From Sclerurus mexicanus (taxonomy: Eukaryota; Chordata; Aves; Passeriformes; Furnariidae): 64,000 bases of DNA. This document shows positions 12,873-26,300 of this stretch, piece after piece. The notes below the pieces were generated by a model. The model did not search any database. It was not told the origin of the DNA and was given only the letters and a program-made list of their open reading frames with translations. A program made the translations under genes and the position numbers. Where the stretch lies: contig VWZF01004785.1 of the NCBI GenBank assembly GCA_013396755.1, forward strand, positions 1,660,101-1,724,100. Reading direction: 5' to 3'. The stretch's first letter is position 1, and each line of letters opens with the position of its first letter.

Positions 12873-15800
12873 ATATAAATACATAAAGGAACTATGTAGG
12901 CTCTGGATTTGGAAGCTTTGCAGGATAAGGAGTCCTAGATTCTCATACAATTTGTATAAAGAATGGCCAGAGCACAGTATAAAAGAGTCTTAACCCTGCC
13001 TTCCTGAAAGCAGATGTTCCTCACCAAAAGATGTTCCCAGCCTCAGTGATAAATGTGTACTTGCATTTCACACGCAGAAACCACCTTCTCACTTCAGGCA
13101 GGTTAAAAAAATCTGCGTTACCTACTGCAGTCACAGCTGCTCTGTCACTCTTGACCTGCTTTATCATCTCAGCATATAGGGTACAAATACCCCCACATGG
13201 CATATCATTCCAAACACCTCCCAAACTGCTGTTTTCTGGGTAAGTGATTTACCCTGCTACACAACACTGCTGCTTCCCCATATTATTCAGGGCGGGTTTA
13301 ACTAGTCATTGACTTCACACCTTGAATCTTGTTTACATCCTTCTACTCAGACCTAAAGCCACACAGACAAGGACTCTCTCACCAAACAACAGAGAGAAAA
13401 GAACAACACACCAACGCATCCTCACATAAGCTACCCAGGCATGCTCTCTGAAATGCCTGGGTCGGTATGTTGCAGCATCCAAATGAAATGAATCCCAGGA
13501 CACCCCTCAGCTGACTCAGAGGAAAGGACTGACTGCTCAGTAAAAATCAGTAGCCACTGAGATGCAAATCCAAATAGGCCAAAGACTAAATCAGAAACAT
13601 ACTGTGTTTCAAAAGGGCCAGTTTCACAGGGTTGGAAACTATTACGAGCCAAATCAGCTTAGGAGAGAGAACTTTTGAAAGAAAAACAGAAATAATATTT
13701 GGGAGGTATTAAAAAAGAGAGTACTAAATACATAAAAGGTCTACAATCACACACAAAAAAGAGGAAATTTTTGCTGCTGTGACACACACTGTGGTTGGAC
13801 TACACTACACCTTAAAACCCTCCAGAATTTGAAGAGAGGCTGCAAGTGCTGCAGGGCTGCAAATCTCTTTAGCCCCTCTGAGGTGCTAAATCCCACAGAC
13901 CATAAGCCCAATTGTGGCTCCACTACTGATCATCATGGTTCTTCTGAGCTAACTTTGGCACACCCTGTCCATGGATCAAAAGTAAAGAAAGCTTTCAGCA
14001 GCCACCACATAGCTCTTCAGTTAAAGGAAAAATGTAATAAAGTGTTAAGTCTCAAGTGAATAAATAACCCCAAAAGGCAATCCTTCTCACTTTAGTTTAT
14101 CTTTCCTTTTCTCAAAGCCATGGTCAATCTGTGTTGAGAAAGACAGTGACTTTTCTTCTTCAACCTCCCACAATTTTACATTTAACAAATTCCACTGCAA
14201 CACAAAAGACCATCAGCTGCTTTCCTTCTTCCAGGAGGTTCTTGGGCGATTCAGTGAGGAGCTGTACAGCCTCCAGTCGGCCTTAGGTCTAGGAGTGATA
14301 TGATCAAGACCAGTTTCATGACCACTGCAAGCTGATCCAACAGCTCACCTCTGAAGAAAGGAATTCACTCTCTTGGGGTAATCTTTTTCAGCAAAATAAA
14401 CAGTTTTCTGCTGGCTTAGTATGTTGAACTGGCACAAGAAAGGGCTCTAGTAAGAATCAGAGTCAGTGTAAGAGTGGGCAACCCTGCTGAGCAGAGGATA
14501 AGAAAATTCAGGACCAGGGAATAGGCAAAAGGCACAAATCCCCTCTCCTTTCAGCAGCACTGCACTGTCACATTAGTTTCCATGCTTGTGAAACCACAGA
14601 CCGAGGACTTGCTGCAGAGCAATAACTCATCTGCACAACCTTTCATGAAAAGTAACCCAGTATTCCCAAGTAGGATTCATATCTCACCCATTCAGCTCCC
14701 CAAAGCATCATACATATACAGTCACAATCTAGTGAAAGGAGAAATAAAATTAGCTGCAGGAATATTTAGATAACCCACAAAAAAAAGGAGAAGCAAGCAG
14801 CAGCCCACAGAAATCATAAGCCAGAAAACTGATAAGATGGACAAAAGGAAATAAATTCTTTGACCGCCAAAAGGCAGCAAAGGAAATATTGAACTTCGGG
14901 TGTTTGGTCTCCTGTGTGTTTGTTGAATTATTGTTTTTTCTTGTATATCAAAACCAAATTGGTTCAGTTTTGCATGGACAAAGTAGATGAAAATGAAGAT
15001 GCAAAACTAATTCATAAATATTCTTATCCAGCATAAGAAAAGCAAGAGCTGATATGCATATATGAAATGAAGGTGAATTAACTGTCCTCACTATAAACAA
15101 AGAAGTTCAGTGAAAAAAGAGACATTACCAACTAGAGTAACTCATAAACGAGCAAGTCTGATTAACAAGCACTCTGGGCTTAGTCCTCTCCACTAGAAGA
15201 CTAGAAAGAGACTAACTTAACTGCCTTAGATATGGCTTTGACATGAAAGATTAGGTGCTGCGTTGAGACTACCCTCATCCCTACCTCAAGGCATTCTGAG
15301 AAGGAAAGGAGAGCTTGGACACTGTGCATTTTTCCCCTCTTCAAAGCAGCTAGAGGCAAGTTGAGGCAGTCTCTCAAGCATCTGATCATACTTGCTGAAC
15401 AGTGATGGTGCAAAACAGCAGCTAATGGGGACAAGCAGCACACCCTAAAAAACCAAAGCCCTTGGCCCACAGGACATAAGTGGAAGGGGTAGGTCTCCAA
15501 CAGAAGAGGGCCTGCACATCTTTCCATGCCAGCAGGCACAGCATGAAGACAGGAGATGCTGCTGTGCCTACACCATCCCCCCATAACGCTTTAGCAGTGG
15601 CCACCTCCTTCACAATCTTCAGATTTGCCAGAAACTGTGAGAAAGTTGCTGTTGTTCATAATGATTTATAGACTATGCCATAAAGATAACTGTGCAGCAG
15701 GTGCTCCAGCCAGGTCAGCAAGGCACTTGGACTATCTGCAGTGAGGAGCTCCTGTGATACCCTCTGGCAAGTGATCGCATCTGAGCCAACATGCTCACAA

Positions 15801-18800
15801 GTAGCTTTCAGATGCCTTTGTGAGCTGCAGCCTCATCCCTAGAGGGGCTGCACCAGTGAAGAGGGCACTCTCTGGCAATGCCACAGGAAGAGGCTGTCAG
15901 CATCCCATGGCACTGCCTGTGTTTGGAGCACTGCCTTTTCTCTGCCTCAGCGTGGTCATGAAGAGAGGAACACACTGAGCAAGGGCTTAGGAAACTCACA
16001 AGTTTCCAGAAGACTCTCCTGGAGAGAGGGAGGAGGACCAGTAACACGGGCCACTTGCCAGAGATCAATCTGTCCAATTTAAAGAAATTAATTGTTTGTG
16101 GCAGTAGGAGAGGTTGCAGCTGCTGGCTCCAGGAAGCCTGGACAGTAAGACATCACGGCGCCAATGCTGCTAGAGTTAAGCAAGTGAGGTGAACACGCAG
16201 CAGACAGGACTCGAGAAGCTTCGTGGCTTCACATCCCGCAACAACAGGCTTGCACACCCACCACTGCCATTTGAACTGTTACATCCCAGGGTGGCAACTC
16301 TCTCTAAAATCCACGTTTGCTGTTAACATTTAGAGTAGCTGGTATGACATAGCGCTTAAGAAACCTACCGCTCTGCAGGTGAAATGTTGTCCTGAAAAAG
16401 CCAGGATTTGTCCTGCAAAGAAGAGCCCCAGCAAGCTACTGGGATGGTGGGACCCTGTGTCCCAGTCCGGAGAGGGGAAAGTCAGGGGGAATGTTAACAA
16501 CTGTGTAATTACAAAATTATGTTTGCTTATTTTCTTTTTTTTTTTTCCTCAGAAGATAAGAACAGTTGGAGAAGTATAGGCTGTGGGGCCTCAGCAAATC
16601 TGTTGCCAGGATTTGCTGTTTCAGGCTTTCATCCATCCCGTTTTAATCCAAATTAGTAGGAGCTTCAGAAAGGGATTCTGGCAAAGTCACAGCTGGAAAG
16701 ATTTTCATCATTAATTCTGCCAGGCATATAAAAATACAATTTTTTAAAAAAAAGGAAGGGGGGTGGAATATAACAGCTCTTGGCGCAAACTTGTTTTGGT
16801 TTGCTTTTCAAGTAAAAACAAAAAAACAAAATAAAATCTATATTTAATTAAGAAATAATCCATATCTTTTGTCCTTCTTGACATCTTTACATAAGGCTAA
16901 AAATGCTACACTATGATTATTATAGAATTAATTTCTTTCCTTCATAAAGAGACAAGGCGGCTGGGGGTGAGAGGGGAGGGCCCACTCCACTGGCCCCAGT
17001 GGCACAGGGCCCATGCATTCTTTTGGCAGGTCATTCCCTGTAGCAAACAGCAGTAAGTTTAATGAGTTCAGCCTGCAGCCTGTCAGGTCACTCCAGGGAA
17101 CACCAGAGCAAGGAGGCAGAACAAGCACAGGTGGTGCTTGAGCGCTTGTGTATATTCAGGCAAGATGCACCAGGATACTCATGGTGCCCATACGAGCTCC
17201 TTGGAAATTACAGGACCAAGCAGAGGCACTGTGCTACTGGAGAAGCTGCTTTCCAGCAACCACTATGGAAGAACTGCCCAGAGGTGAACATGCCCTACTG
17301 GGAAAGCTCCCGTTGCAAGATGTGGAGACTAAATAATGACATTTTGCAAATGCCAACTTTGACAAATATTTACCGATTAAGCTAACCAGCTAACCAGCCC
17401 CTGTTCTCATGTAATTTCATTACCTTTTTCCAGAGAGTGTTGTAATAATGAATGAGGCTTGAGTAAAGGCATCCAAGTACTCTTCATCACATAGGCATTC
17501 TGAAGAGAGAGTAGGAACTTGCCAAAACCCTCCTCAATTGCTATGGGTCTGTTTAATGAGACACCAGGTTCTCTCCAGGACAGGAGCCTATGTCCTATGA
17601 CACTGCTCATGATTCTGGTTATCCTAGTCTTTGCCACAACTGCAATAAACCCAGTGCACCTGCTTAGCACCCCTAATCTCAGGATCTCACAGCTTTATAT
17701 AAATGGCCTCAAAACACACCTGTACAGCAGAACAGTTTATAAAGGCATGAATGGTGACCACAGAGGTATCATTTCACCCACCACATACATTCACACAAAG
17801 AACAGCACCGCAGCTCAGTGGACAAGACTGTCTGTGTTTAAGGAGCTACCCTTCCAGCTTTACTCACAGGATTTTCTCCACATAGCTATGTTTCATCTCT
17901 AGCCAAAAAAATCACAGTATTTTAGGAACCTTCCATATTAGTTGTTAAGAATGTTCATTAACTATATTTATCCTGTACTGAAATTACCCACTTGCATTTA
18001 TCCTAGTGCTACATCAATAGAAAAATACATAAAACAAGGATGAGTCTTGCCTCCAAAATACAATCATCAGTGTAATTCTCAGTGTTCAGTAGAAATCTTT
18101 CATATTGGTCTCAGGATAAAGTAAAGACACTCTGGTCTGTCCAGTCATGGCACGGAACATCCATTCTTAGTCATGAGTCACAGACATCCCATCTTTTGGG
18201 ACAGACTCCAAAGAACGAAGTATTGTGATTAACTACCACTATTTACCGATGGTATCTCCTTATGGAGATGAAGATTGTTGGGAGTTACTTATTTGATTAG
18301 AATTAACTACTTAACCCATCACATACAGTAACATGACCTGTTATTTTGCACTTCATTAGTGAAAAATTTATTAGAATGAATGCACGAAGAAAAAGTTTTG
18401 GATTAAAATTTGATACTTCAAGTGACATTTTAATTGGGAAAAAAAAACCTAAATAAAAGTTTGTTTTGGAGAGAATTACAGCAGTGATAATACTATGCTG
18501 GTTTTACAGGTTTAGACGATTTTTATTTTCACCATTTTTATGTAAAGCAAAGAAAATCTGGATTAAAATCTCAGACGATCAATGGCAATTATCATATCTT
18601 TGTACAAAATCATCTTTTTCCAGCACCCAAAATCTGAATTTTTAAAAAATTAACTTTTGGGGAATTTTAAATGAAGCAAAATATCCTGTTCCTACCCAGT
18701 GGTACTCAAAGTACTCCTCCTCAAACCTGATAGGCACGGTCAGAGCCTCCTGTGCCTGGTCTGCTGTGGGTTGCCAGCAGCCTCTCCTGGGCACCTCACT

Positions 18801-21800
18801 GATGGTACAGTTAGCTAATACTGTAACAGTGGCAGCAAAGACACCAAGATTTCCCTCCTGTTGTGGATTTTACCTTTTAGCATCACTTTATGCAACCTAC
18901 AAGAGTTATAAAAGATCTTACTTGGCATGGCTGTCTTGAGGTCCAACACCCTTAGTGTAGCTGGACAAAATGTCCATTCTCCAGGACCTTGAGTCTGATG
19001 AGGTGTTTTAGCTAACAGAGACCTGACATCTTGTTTGACTGGTGTCCTGAACACCCAGAGGGGCAGTAACAAATACAAAATACAATGTACAAAGTAACAG
19101 CATCCATGATAGAAACTATAAAGAGAACTGAAGTGAGGATATATACATAAACTAAGGTTTTTACAGTCCAATAAGTCAATAAGAGAACATCAGAGAAATA
19201 TACTAAAAAGGGTGACATGGAGGCAGGTAATATATACTTTGCTGATATATAAGAGAATAAGGTTAAAGAAACACATTTTTTTCCAAATAGCAAACAGAAA
19301 ATAAAGGCAGAGAGGGATACCAGTCTCTTCATTCTCCACACAACAATATTTCTTTTAGGAGCAGGGAAGAAGTCTCTAGGCTGAAAAGACAGCGTTGTTC
19401 AACTCTGGAACTCAGTTTAAACTGCAAACCAAGCTAAACAGCAAAGAAAGAACACATTACATTTTTCTTCTCTGCTTCTATGAAGGGCTGGAGAGTCAGA
19501 AAAGAACATGGTGGTGATGGGAGCTAGGCTAACAGCTAGACCTCCTGCCAGCTAACCCCAGAACTGCTTGTTGTCCGACAGGGAAACCTGCAACCACTGT
19601 GTATCACCCACTTCAGTCTTGCCTGCTCTAACTGGATATTTTTATGTCTCTGGAAAATTTGTGGCCAGAAGACAGTGCCAGTGTCACCATTTCTGTGACA
19701 CTCTTCTCTGGCTGGTGGCCTTGAAGCTGTGGAGTTGTCCTGGGGACAGTGGAAATAAACATTAAGAAGATATCTTAAAAAGGAGTGATAGAAGGAAAAC
19801 AAATATTCAGAATTATTAAGGTGCTTCCTCCCTGTAACATTTCTACATTCCACCAGTATCAAAACTGCCTGGAAGTCCATACTTTAGCTTCTTAACATCA
19901 TTTTGGATGTAATTTTGGACAGGTGAGCTTTGACTCACAAAAATTTGACTGCATTCTGCGAACTGTGGTGTGTATGGATACCTATGTCCTTCTTGCAAGG
20001 CACAACTCTGAGCTGCAATGCTACTCAAATGGAAAAAGAAGAGACACTGAACAGTTAAGGACTTCCACAATAGCCTTCCAGCCCTGCTGAACAGGCAAAG
20101 AGGAATAAAGGGTACAAAAAAACCAACCTTCATGAGTTGCTGTTGAAGAGCCCATATCCAGTGAGGGGACATTGCTTCTCTACTGGAGGAGACACAGGGT
20201 TAGATATCACTCCACTAACAGATGCCAGTTTCTTAGGTTGGTTTACAGGGAGAACTGCACTCTTCTTGAGAAGTTCACCAAGCTGACACATCTGCTTGAC
20301 TCTTCTCCTCAGAGTGATAAGGAAAAACTACCGAGTCTGAGTTTCTCTGAGTTTGTCTCGTAGCTTGAGTAGGAGTGGAAAGTTCAGCCAAGACCTTTAT
20401 GCTCCTTCTAAAAAAGATCTTTGTATGCTTTTACTTGGGTCTCTTTGTTTTAAAGAGAAGATCAAGAAGCAGCAGGGCCAGCACTGATTGTCACAGCAAG
20501 ACCAAAAAACATTGGTTAGAGCTTTTGTCTCCAGGTCTTGTTTCCGTGTGGCTTCTCTGATGTTTAGTGAGAGTTGAACTTGTATTACAGCCTTTCCCTT
20601 GGAAGACATGAACTATGTCTTTTTCTCCAACACCTTTGCCTATTTCAACAAAACATGTAGTTTCCCGTTATCTGTAAAATATCATCAAACCTTCACCTCT
20701 GTTAAACTTGGTCAAATTGGCCTCTAATTAAAAAAGGTATTAGAGAGAGATAGCAGGTAGGCCACACAATGAATGCAGAGAAAATCTATTTCTGCCACTT
20801 TTCCACTTCCTCTTCCCGTAGATATGTGGGAGGCTTGCAGCCAGAACACCGTCAGCAGGTAAAGGAATCCTGTGAAAAGAGGGGGCTCTCTCCCTTTGTT
20901 GCCTCAACAAATCACTCCCTACAGCAAGAGACAGCCTCTGCCCATATGACCTTGCAGCTGTCTTCAGCTCCTCCCTCCATCCAATTTGCCGCAGCACAAC
21001 AAAGCACTCCAAGAATAACATTTATCTTTAAAAACTGGAAAATGGCACAAACCACCCCAAAGGAGAGAATGACAACGGCATGAGTTCAGTGCGGGCTCAT
21101 GAACTGACGCTCCCCGCCAGGGACAGGAAACTGGAACCTCTCAGAAAGAGACTGAATGGAACCAGATTGAACAAAAGCGCCAGAAACCGCGGCCATCGAT
21201 GGCCAAGTCCTGCCAAAAGGATAACTCACCCGCCTGTCAGTCCTTCCCAAGAGCCAGCACAAGGACTGTGTCATGGCTCTATAGCTATAAACGCCTGTGC
21301 TTTGCAAGTCTACACATTCAACAGGCTGGAGCACGCACATTAAACAAGGAGAAATTTAAACATGAGGAGTATTTCCAAATGATAGCTTTAAAGTTGGGGA
21401 TCAGCAGAGCTTCACCATCTGATTTCAATTCTAAACGATTTCTGATTAGCGGATGTTGATGCAGTACCCCAAATACAATCAGAGTTTCTGTTTAAAATGG
21501 TATTCTTCAATAATGATAGAGCTGTTATGTATGAACTGCTAAACAGAGGCCACACCACCACTGCTGAAGGGACTAAAAGTTGGACCAGGAAGAGGAGAAA
21601 TAAACTCAATCATTTTTGTTGAATAGACAGAGCCAGACTTGCCACTACCTTACCTCTTGTATAACCATGTAGATCATGTCTATGTAAGGCAACTTCTATG
21701 AAAATGAAGTTGTAAATGCATAATAAATCTTTCTAGAAAAGTTCCTAGCCCATGAAAAACTGAAAGCAATTTAATTTGTAAAGTAATAAAAGCTGAATGT

Positions 21801-22828
21801 CAAATTTTAATGCTGAAATGAAGACAGGTTTTCAGAAGCAGTAATTTTTGATGTAATATTTGAAAGTGATCAATTCAAATTCTGCTTTTCAAAAATTTTC
21901 TGAGCTTTGATCTTGCTCCAACTTTAGTCCAGAACAACTATTATAAGGCTGACATAAAAAGTCTCAAAACAAAGTGATTTATAATGGAAATACAGAAAAT
22001 AAATCACTATTTGAGAATTTTTTAACATACCACAGATTAGATCCAGAAGGTCAGACAAAGCTGTCATTGAGTTTGTAAGCTTTCCTGCTGCAGCTGAGGA
22101 CCACAATACACAGAAGAGCAAATTCAGTTAATGAGCTCGATCAGATATACACAATGACTCGTGTCTTTCTTGCAGAGGCACTTAGAAATTATGATCTACA
22201 AAGATTCTAACATGACCACAGTCAGTGACCTGCGGCAAGTTGAGAAGCAGGGTTCCTCTGGCTGGAGCAAGTAGATGCATTTACCAATGCCCTGCTGAAG
22301 AATATGTGACCATATTTGACCACCAAAATGAAGAGAACCATTAACTCCTGAATTAATGGGCTTAGTGGTTTTCAAATGAGGTATTTTCATGATGGACGTG
22401 GTGTGGATTCAGCAAAGTCTGCCCTTTAACAAATACTGCTTCAGTTTCAAAGATTTGATTAGGCTTAATACCATTAGGGAACCATTACTGATTTTATGCT
22501 GTTGTTGTTACTGGTTTAACTATCAATTTCTGAACCAAAAATTGCAGACAGTTGGCTTGACCAAGAGTCAAGGTTTAGGAATGCAAAAGCAAATCCAAGG
22601 TACAGATGAACTTCAGATGTGGACAGGCTTCACAGGGTTTAACGGGCTCTCCAGAGTTTGTCAGGTCACAGAGGCTTTCCTTTTTTTTTGTGGGGTGTGC
22701 ACGCACCCAGTTGTTTCTTTGCATTTTTTGTTTGTTTTAAACACTTCTGACCTCAGCTAGAGCAAGTGGAATTGATACAAACAGTTAGTGCATGCAACAA
22801 TTAAAAAAACCCCTCACAACAACCTTGC
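12873..22828. other. Intergenic DNA downstream of TRMT11
   Basis: About 10 kb of non-coding sequence. Several frames of 100-127 codons (for example near 15201-15584, 17519-17902, 18815-19171 and 22389-22760) show no protein family signature and overlap each other on opposite strands, as expected by chance. A small CpG-rich patch near 21080-21240 is listed separately. Confidence 0.5.
21083..21240. other. Isolated CpG cluster with 14-bp palindrome
   Basis: About eight CpG dinucleotides fall in some 160 bp, within sequence that is otherwise strongly CpG-poor. The patch contains the perfect 14-bp palindrome GGCCATCGATGGCC at 21191-21204, beside CCGCGG. An open frame crosses it on both strands, but neither resembles a known protein. 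It may be a regulatory element or an old GC-rich repeat. Confidence 0.3.
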
Positions 22829-23260
22829 TTTATTGTATACCATTTACAAAAAAAAAACAAATTAAAATGATCTTCTTAATAAGCAATCCTTGATCACCAC
22901 CACGTGTTTCTGAAACAGCCAGATGTTCACAGTTTAAGAAGCCAAATAATACTACTAGTTTTTTGTAAACGTTAATGGTGAAAGAACAATAATAATGGTT
23001 TTAGTCAATCATCATTAGTACTTGAAAGTACAAATATAAATTAAATGAGACTCAAAAAACTTGTACAATAAAATCTGCTATAAACAAAACTAATTAAAAA
23101 GAACTGCTTTCAACCTGTGTTGTGGGTTTCATCTTGTTTTAAAATTAAAAGCAGTATTTATTTTTCTGAAGCATCCAAATGAATGTTCATATCCAGATGT
23201 CCTTACAAAGAAACACAATCTTCATTCTTTTCTCATTGTTTAATCTGTTTATATTATATT
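22829..23260 (-). other. TRMT11: TRMT11 3' UTR, inferred
   Basis: Sequence downstream of the TRMT11 stop codon. On the minus strand AATAAA signals lie at 23157-23162, about 100 nt after the stop, and at 22829-22834, about 430 nt after it. Either could end the transcript. The true end is not visible from sequence alone. Confidence 0.45.
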
Positions 23261-23392
23261 TTACTTCTGATTGTCTTTTTCTTCCTTGGCAATCCTCTTT
23301 GTCACACCACTGAAATACTTCTCACGGAAAGAATTGTGTCCCCTGTACGGCATATATTGACCATCCAACAAGTAAGAATTCTCATCTTGATC
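23261..23392 (-). CDS. TRMT11: TRMT11 terminal coding exon 13
   Basis: This exon has 43 codons plus a TAA stop. It starts DQDENSYLLDGQYMPYRGHN and includes the conserved SFREKYFSGVTKRIAKEEK. The acceptor is CCATGCAG. The C-terminus NQK differs from the human end but has about the same length. Confidence 0.95.
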   Translation of the reverse strand, partial: DQDENSYLLDGQYMPYRGHNSFREKYFSGVTKRIAKEEKDNQK

Positions 23393-26300
23393 CTGCATGG
23401 TATCAAAATGCAAGCATTAGACTTTAGGGTAGTATGTTTGGCAGGTATTGCCACTGGTTTGCTTCCAGACTTTTTCAAACAATTACAAGTAAGGAAAAAG
23501 TAGTTAGGTTTTTTCACAATTCAATGGCACACATTTAAGTCACTAGACTGATTGAAGAGTTTGAAAAATAGAATGCTAAGGTTTCCATTAGCATTAACAT
23601 GAACATTCTATTTCATTCTACATTCTACTTCAAAGTCTTAACATTTAACAGAAATTAAATTCCGTATGCAATGGGTTCTCATTTGACATTGATCAAATTA
23701 AAACCTGTAAACAGACAAGGGTGTTTTGTTGGTGTTTTTTGTTTTTGTTAATGTACTCATTCAAACACTGTACAGCAAAATTATGCAAGTTGTCAGTTTT
23801 AACAGCTCTGCATCAGTGAGAATACCTCAGCTGGAACCTTCAGAATCCCACCCTTACATGAATGAATGAGCACAGGTAACTATGCTACAGAGACTTTTAT
23901 AAAGGAAAATATATATTTTCCAGAAAAAAATGTCATCTGAAGAATTCCATCACTGACGCCTGGGGAAGGCAGGTACAAACAGAAGAGGAACATAATCTGC
24001 TAAAATGAGTTCCTAGAGTTATTGAAGCACAATCAGAGATTTTTTATGTGCAGCATTCATATACTTGTGAAAGCTAAAGCTGGCACCATAAATGCCTACA
24101 CATAATATCTATATGACACCAACCAAGAACATAGTTTAGAAAATTGGCCCGAAATATATATACAAAGGTTTAGTTTATTGTGTACTATGGCTTTACACAA
24201 TTAAGATACTTGTCAACTAACATTAGCAATGCTGTAAGCTAAACAGTACACCAAACTTGAATCTGAACGCTCAAGAAAACTGATCGGACTTCTAAAAACA
24301 GTTTTACACTTATGGCTGATGTCAGTTTAATATGTTCAATAGCAAGATGGAACGGTGACAAGCAGACTCACACAGAACAACTAAACTGCACAAAGAGAAA
24401 ATAAAAACAAGCACGCAACAGAACTAAACCTCTATTCCATTGTTTCTTCTCAATGTGTATTCACTATTAATTTTTTTTAAGCAATGCAGTAACATACAGA
24501 TTGGTTCATTGCTTAAGTTTACAGTTCACAGTTATTTGTTCATATTTGTAAATAAAGTTACTGTGGAATGCTTTAGCAAAAGGAGTAGGAACATGGAAGT
24601 AGATTTTAGTCAATATTTTCATACTATGAAGGTATTACAATGCAAGGACACACTGAATCCTAGTGGACAATCTCTCCCTTCAGCTATTTTGTTTTTGTCT
24701 CAGGTTTTCATCTAGCAAGATCAACACCTTACCTAGCTTTGAATATCCTAATGTGCATTCTAAAAGGAGTGAAACAAAAGGTTTTACAACAAAGCAAGAT
24801 CTTGTGTGCATGTACAAGGGCCCTCTTCTGGACACAAAGGGATATTCCCAAAAAGTAGTTCTCACCTGCTATCCCAGCAGATACCAGTAATGTGACACCA
24901 CCTTAAATTAACTTGCTGAATGTTTAGTGCCATGTAGATACCCAACTTGTAAAGCATGTGCAGGAGTAGCAGCTCTACTTAAATAATACACCGTTGGAAA
25001 ATAGCAGAAGAAAATGACTCAGGGAAATCCACTGCAGGCACAGTACTATCTACTGTCTTTTGGTCACCTGTGAGAGACTGCTATTTCCAAGACTAGTCTC
25101 ACGCTGACAATCAACATGCTTTTAGCATGCTCATGAAAAAAAGCAAAATTACAAGATTACAATAGGCAGAGAGGAAACAAGGAGGACTTAAGACATGCTC
25201 CTCTCACAGCCAGCCTGTACCCACTTCTCCATGCTACTCTGAGGAAAAGAGCACTTATTCTTCTCCTGAATTTGCAGGTCAGAAATCCTTCTTTGACCTA
25301 AACATGTATTTCTATATCATTGGGATGCGTTTTAACAAGAATTCTACGTAATTCACTTATTTTGAGAAATGGATGGGATATTTGACCCTGAAGGATAATG
25401 ATATATGGGCCAATGATACTTTAACATAAAAATTAGTCCCCACAACCCCTAAGAGGTCACACATGTGTACACCATTCATCTTGATTCCATAAGAAATAAA
25501 ATGCTGATTCAGGGTGTAGGGAGGAAAGAAACCTTCCTCTCCTCTACCCCGAAGCTAGTTAAGGCAAAGAGAGGGTATGCCGTGTAAGAGCACAAACTTC
25601 AAGTAAAACACAGGTGAGCGTCTCCATTCATCAAATGGAAGCAGGCCTGGCATACCACTCCACGGCACAATCTATCTTGAAAATCCAGGCTGCATCAAAA
25701 GCTCTGCAAAACACTGCTCGCTAAATGAGAGGAGATCTGCAGCCAGGCAGGCATTTTTTGGGACAGATTACAATGGAAGCTCCTGGCCCATGTCACAGTA
25801 ATTCCAGTTTAAGAGGTTTCATTCCCTACCTCTCCTCTGTACAGGCACAATTTCCTAATAAAGATAGTAATTGTTGCAAAAAAAAGTCCAAAACCAGAAA
25901 AACAACCAACAACAGCAACAAAAAATCAACATCTTGGGAATTGCTCTTTAAAAGAGGGAAAAGAAAATAAAAATACATGAACTACCCGGCAGTACCACTC
26001 TCTGTTAACATTTACTAGTCAAAACAGTTCTCTGGGCAACATGAGAATTGATCAAAGTAAAAGAAATTCTTGGGATTTCAGAAACTAATGATTTCCAAAC
26101 AAATTCTAAATTATGATATTTTGTATCAGGGAGCTGAACGGGTACAATCTGAACACCAGGGATACTGCTGCACTTAACCCTAGAGAGAAAATAACTTGGC
26201 AAAAAATTCTTCATGAAAGAATTTGTTGTGACAATTTACACTAGGAGTATCTCTTGTGACACACAGCTGCATCTAGGGATGAGTAACTTTTTTCACTCAT

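Noticed and set aside
15201..15584. 127-codon minus-strand frame in the left intergenic part
   Set aside because: No motif, and overlapped by open frames on both strands with no splice context.
1..22828. CENPW expected by synteny downstream of TRMT11
   Set aside because: None of its characteristic basic N-terminal or histone-fold segments was seen in any frame. It probably lies further left, outside the window.
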